NCBI GenBank assembly: GCA_003500135.1
Contig: DNTA01000108.1
Coordinates: 1-7,271, forward strand
From: Cytophagales bacterium
GTDB taxonomy: Bacteria; Bacteroidota; Bacteroidia; Cytophagales; Cyclobacteriaceae
DNA: 7,271 nt
Direction: 5' to 3'
The notes beneath the pieces are model-generated. The model was not told where the DNA came from, made no database searches, and saw nothing but the letters and a program-made list of their open reading frames with translations. Of this stretch, positions 6,501-7,271 are shown piece after piece. The translations under genes were made by a program, and so were the position numbers. Within the stretch, counting starts at the first letter, position 1. The number at the start of each line of letters is the position of its first letter.

Positions 6501-7271
6501 ATGACAACGGGAAGTAATATATATATCGTTTATAGCCGGAAGGACGAGGATGCACAAAATCCAGTGGGATGGGTATTTAGCTTCCATAGGTTTTTCAAGC
6601 TATTGTTGGGCAGACTGATCGGTCAGAAACTTACCATCCATTTGGTAAAAGATGAGGAGCTCGATATGGAATCCATGTACACCAATCATACCATTTTAAT
6701 TCCAATTGTATCGCCGGAATTGTTGAACTCAGGTATTTTTAATGAAGAGATCAAACGCTTTCAGGAGAAAGCGATCAACAAAAGTTCAAATCATATTGAT
6801 TGGAACACCAGGGTATTTAAAGTTTTAAAAAACCGGATTGAAGGCCATCATCTACTTGATTTTTTGAGTGGTTCGCTCGGATACAAATTTTATCATATTG
6901 ATCCTGATACGAATAATCAGATAAAATACGTTGACTTCACGGGCCCTGGTTCCGAGAAAACATTTTGGATGCGTTTATATGATCTTGCATATGATGTATC
7001 GAAAGTTGTTGCACAAATAGACCAAACCCAGGATGAAATAATCAGAATCACACAAAATCTAAATCAGTTTTCCATATTTCTGGCTTTCACGGGTGAAGAT
7101 GTCCAACCTCTTAGAGATGCAGTAAGAAGGGAACTACTTAGAAATGGTGTAAAAGTATATCCGGAAAGCGCTTATCCCAATGATATCGATTCGGTCATTA
7201 AGTACGTGAAGAAGGATCTTGAAAAGTGTCATATGACCATCCACATGATAGGTTCCGATCCCGCCAACATA
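6501..7271 (+). CDS. TIR-domain protein with a second TIR-like unit (3' end outside the window)
   Basis: The frame is open from ATG 6501 to the window edge (257 residues, no stop). Residues 1-170 read as a TIR-like domain: opening strand NIYIVYSRKDED (6-17, compare the TIR box 1 'SYSxxD'), acidic loop KDEE (50-53), and ILIPIVSPELLNSGIFNEE (65-83). In that stretch the order S…S…(W/F)…E fits the TIR NADase helix with Glu83 in the catalytic place. The later VFKVLKN, LGYKFYHID and RLYDLAYDV (105-166) are common to bacterial TIR proteins of this class. A helical linker (165-190) leads to a second unit: FLAFTGEDVQPLRDAVRREL (193-212), GVKVYP, a helix, CHMTIHMIGSD (243-253). It probably continues with further units. 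NAD cleavage or effector function is inferred from the family. No signal peptide is seen, so it is likely cytoplasmic. The start has no Shine-Dalgarno. Confidence 0.82.
   Translation, partial: MTTGSNIYIVYSRKDEDAQNPVGWVFSFHRFFKLLLGRLIGQKLTIHLVKDEELDMESMYTNHTILIPIVSPELLNSGIFNEEIKRFQEKAINKSSNHIDWNTRVFKVLKNRIEGHHLLDFLSGSLGYKFYHIDPDTNNQIKYVDFTGPGSEKTFWMRLYDLAYDVSKVVAQIDQTQDEIIRITQNLNQFSIFLAFTGEDVQPLRDAVRRELLRNGVKVYPESAYPNDIDSVIKYVKKDLEKCHMTIHMIGSDPANI

Noticed and set aside
1..7271. CRISPR arrays, tRNA or rRNA genes, and insertion-sequence ends
   Set aside because: No regularly spaced repeats, tRNA cloverleaf or rRNA-like stretches were noticed, and no transposase-like coding or paired terminal repeats with target duplications were seen.

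Overview
The window looks like part of a Bacteroidota chromosome, most likely Cytophagales or a related order. This is inferred from the AT-rich DNA, two lipoprotein genes of Bacteroidota style, starts that mostly lack a strong Shine-Dalgarno, and a Bacteroidota-type -7 box (TAnnTTTG) before the last gene. The genus cannot be told. All convincing genes are on the + strand.

Left part (about 1-2039): a tightly packed run of three envelope genes. It holds the C-terminal part of a probable outer-membrane beta-barrel protein (open frame from about 8, stop 398-400), a lipoprotein of the serine beta-lactamase/penicillin-binding fold (401-1495), and a DUF4136-type lipoprotein (1497-2039). Gaps are 0 and 1 nt, so they are probably one transcript. 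The middle protein keeps the fold signatures but appears to have lost the nucleophile Ser, the general-base Lys and the Tyr of the second motif, so it is read as a pseudoenzyme. The first gene has stops in all frames just upstream, so its 5' end is broken or lies outside the window.

Middle part (2040-3153): no intact gene. About 890 bp (2171-3056) are a decayed gene or genes. Translation can be followed through frame 2 (two in-frame stops), then frame 1, then frame 0. The first segment faintly resembles a prokaryotic YEATS domain, the second is not recognised, and the last resembles the C-terminal TIR-like unit of bacterial conflict proteins.

Right part (3154-7271): a 1060-residue membrane protein combines a 12-helix nucleotide-transporter-like (NTT/Npt1, MFS-like) domain, a short charged linker, a long HEAT-like alpha-helical region and a C-terminal cyclic-nucleotide-binding (CNB) fold. 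That CNB fold lacks the phosphate-binding Arg. After a possible terminator and a -7 box comes a gene that runs off the window (6501 to beyond 7271). It encodes a TIR-like domain with a candidate catalytic Glu, followed by a second TIR-like unit.

Taken together, the right half suggests a membrane transporter or sensor beside a TIR-type effector, with remains of a related TIR protein on its other side. This could be a conflict or immunity locus, but that is inferred from domain content and neighbourhood only.
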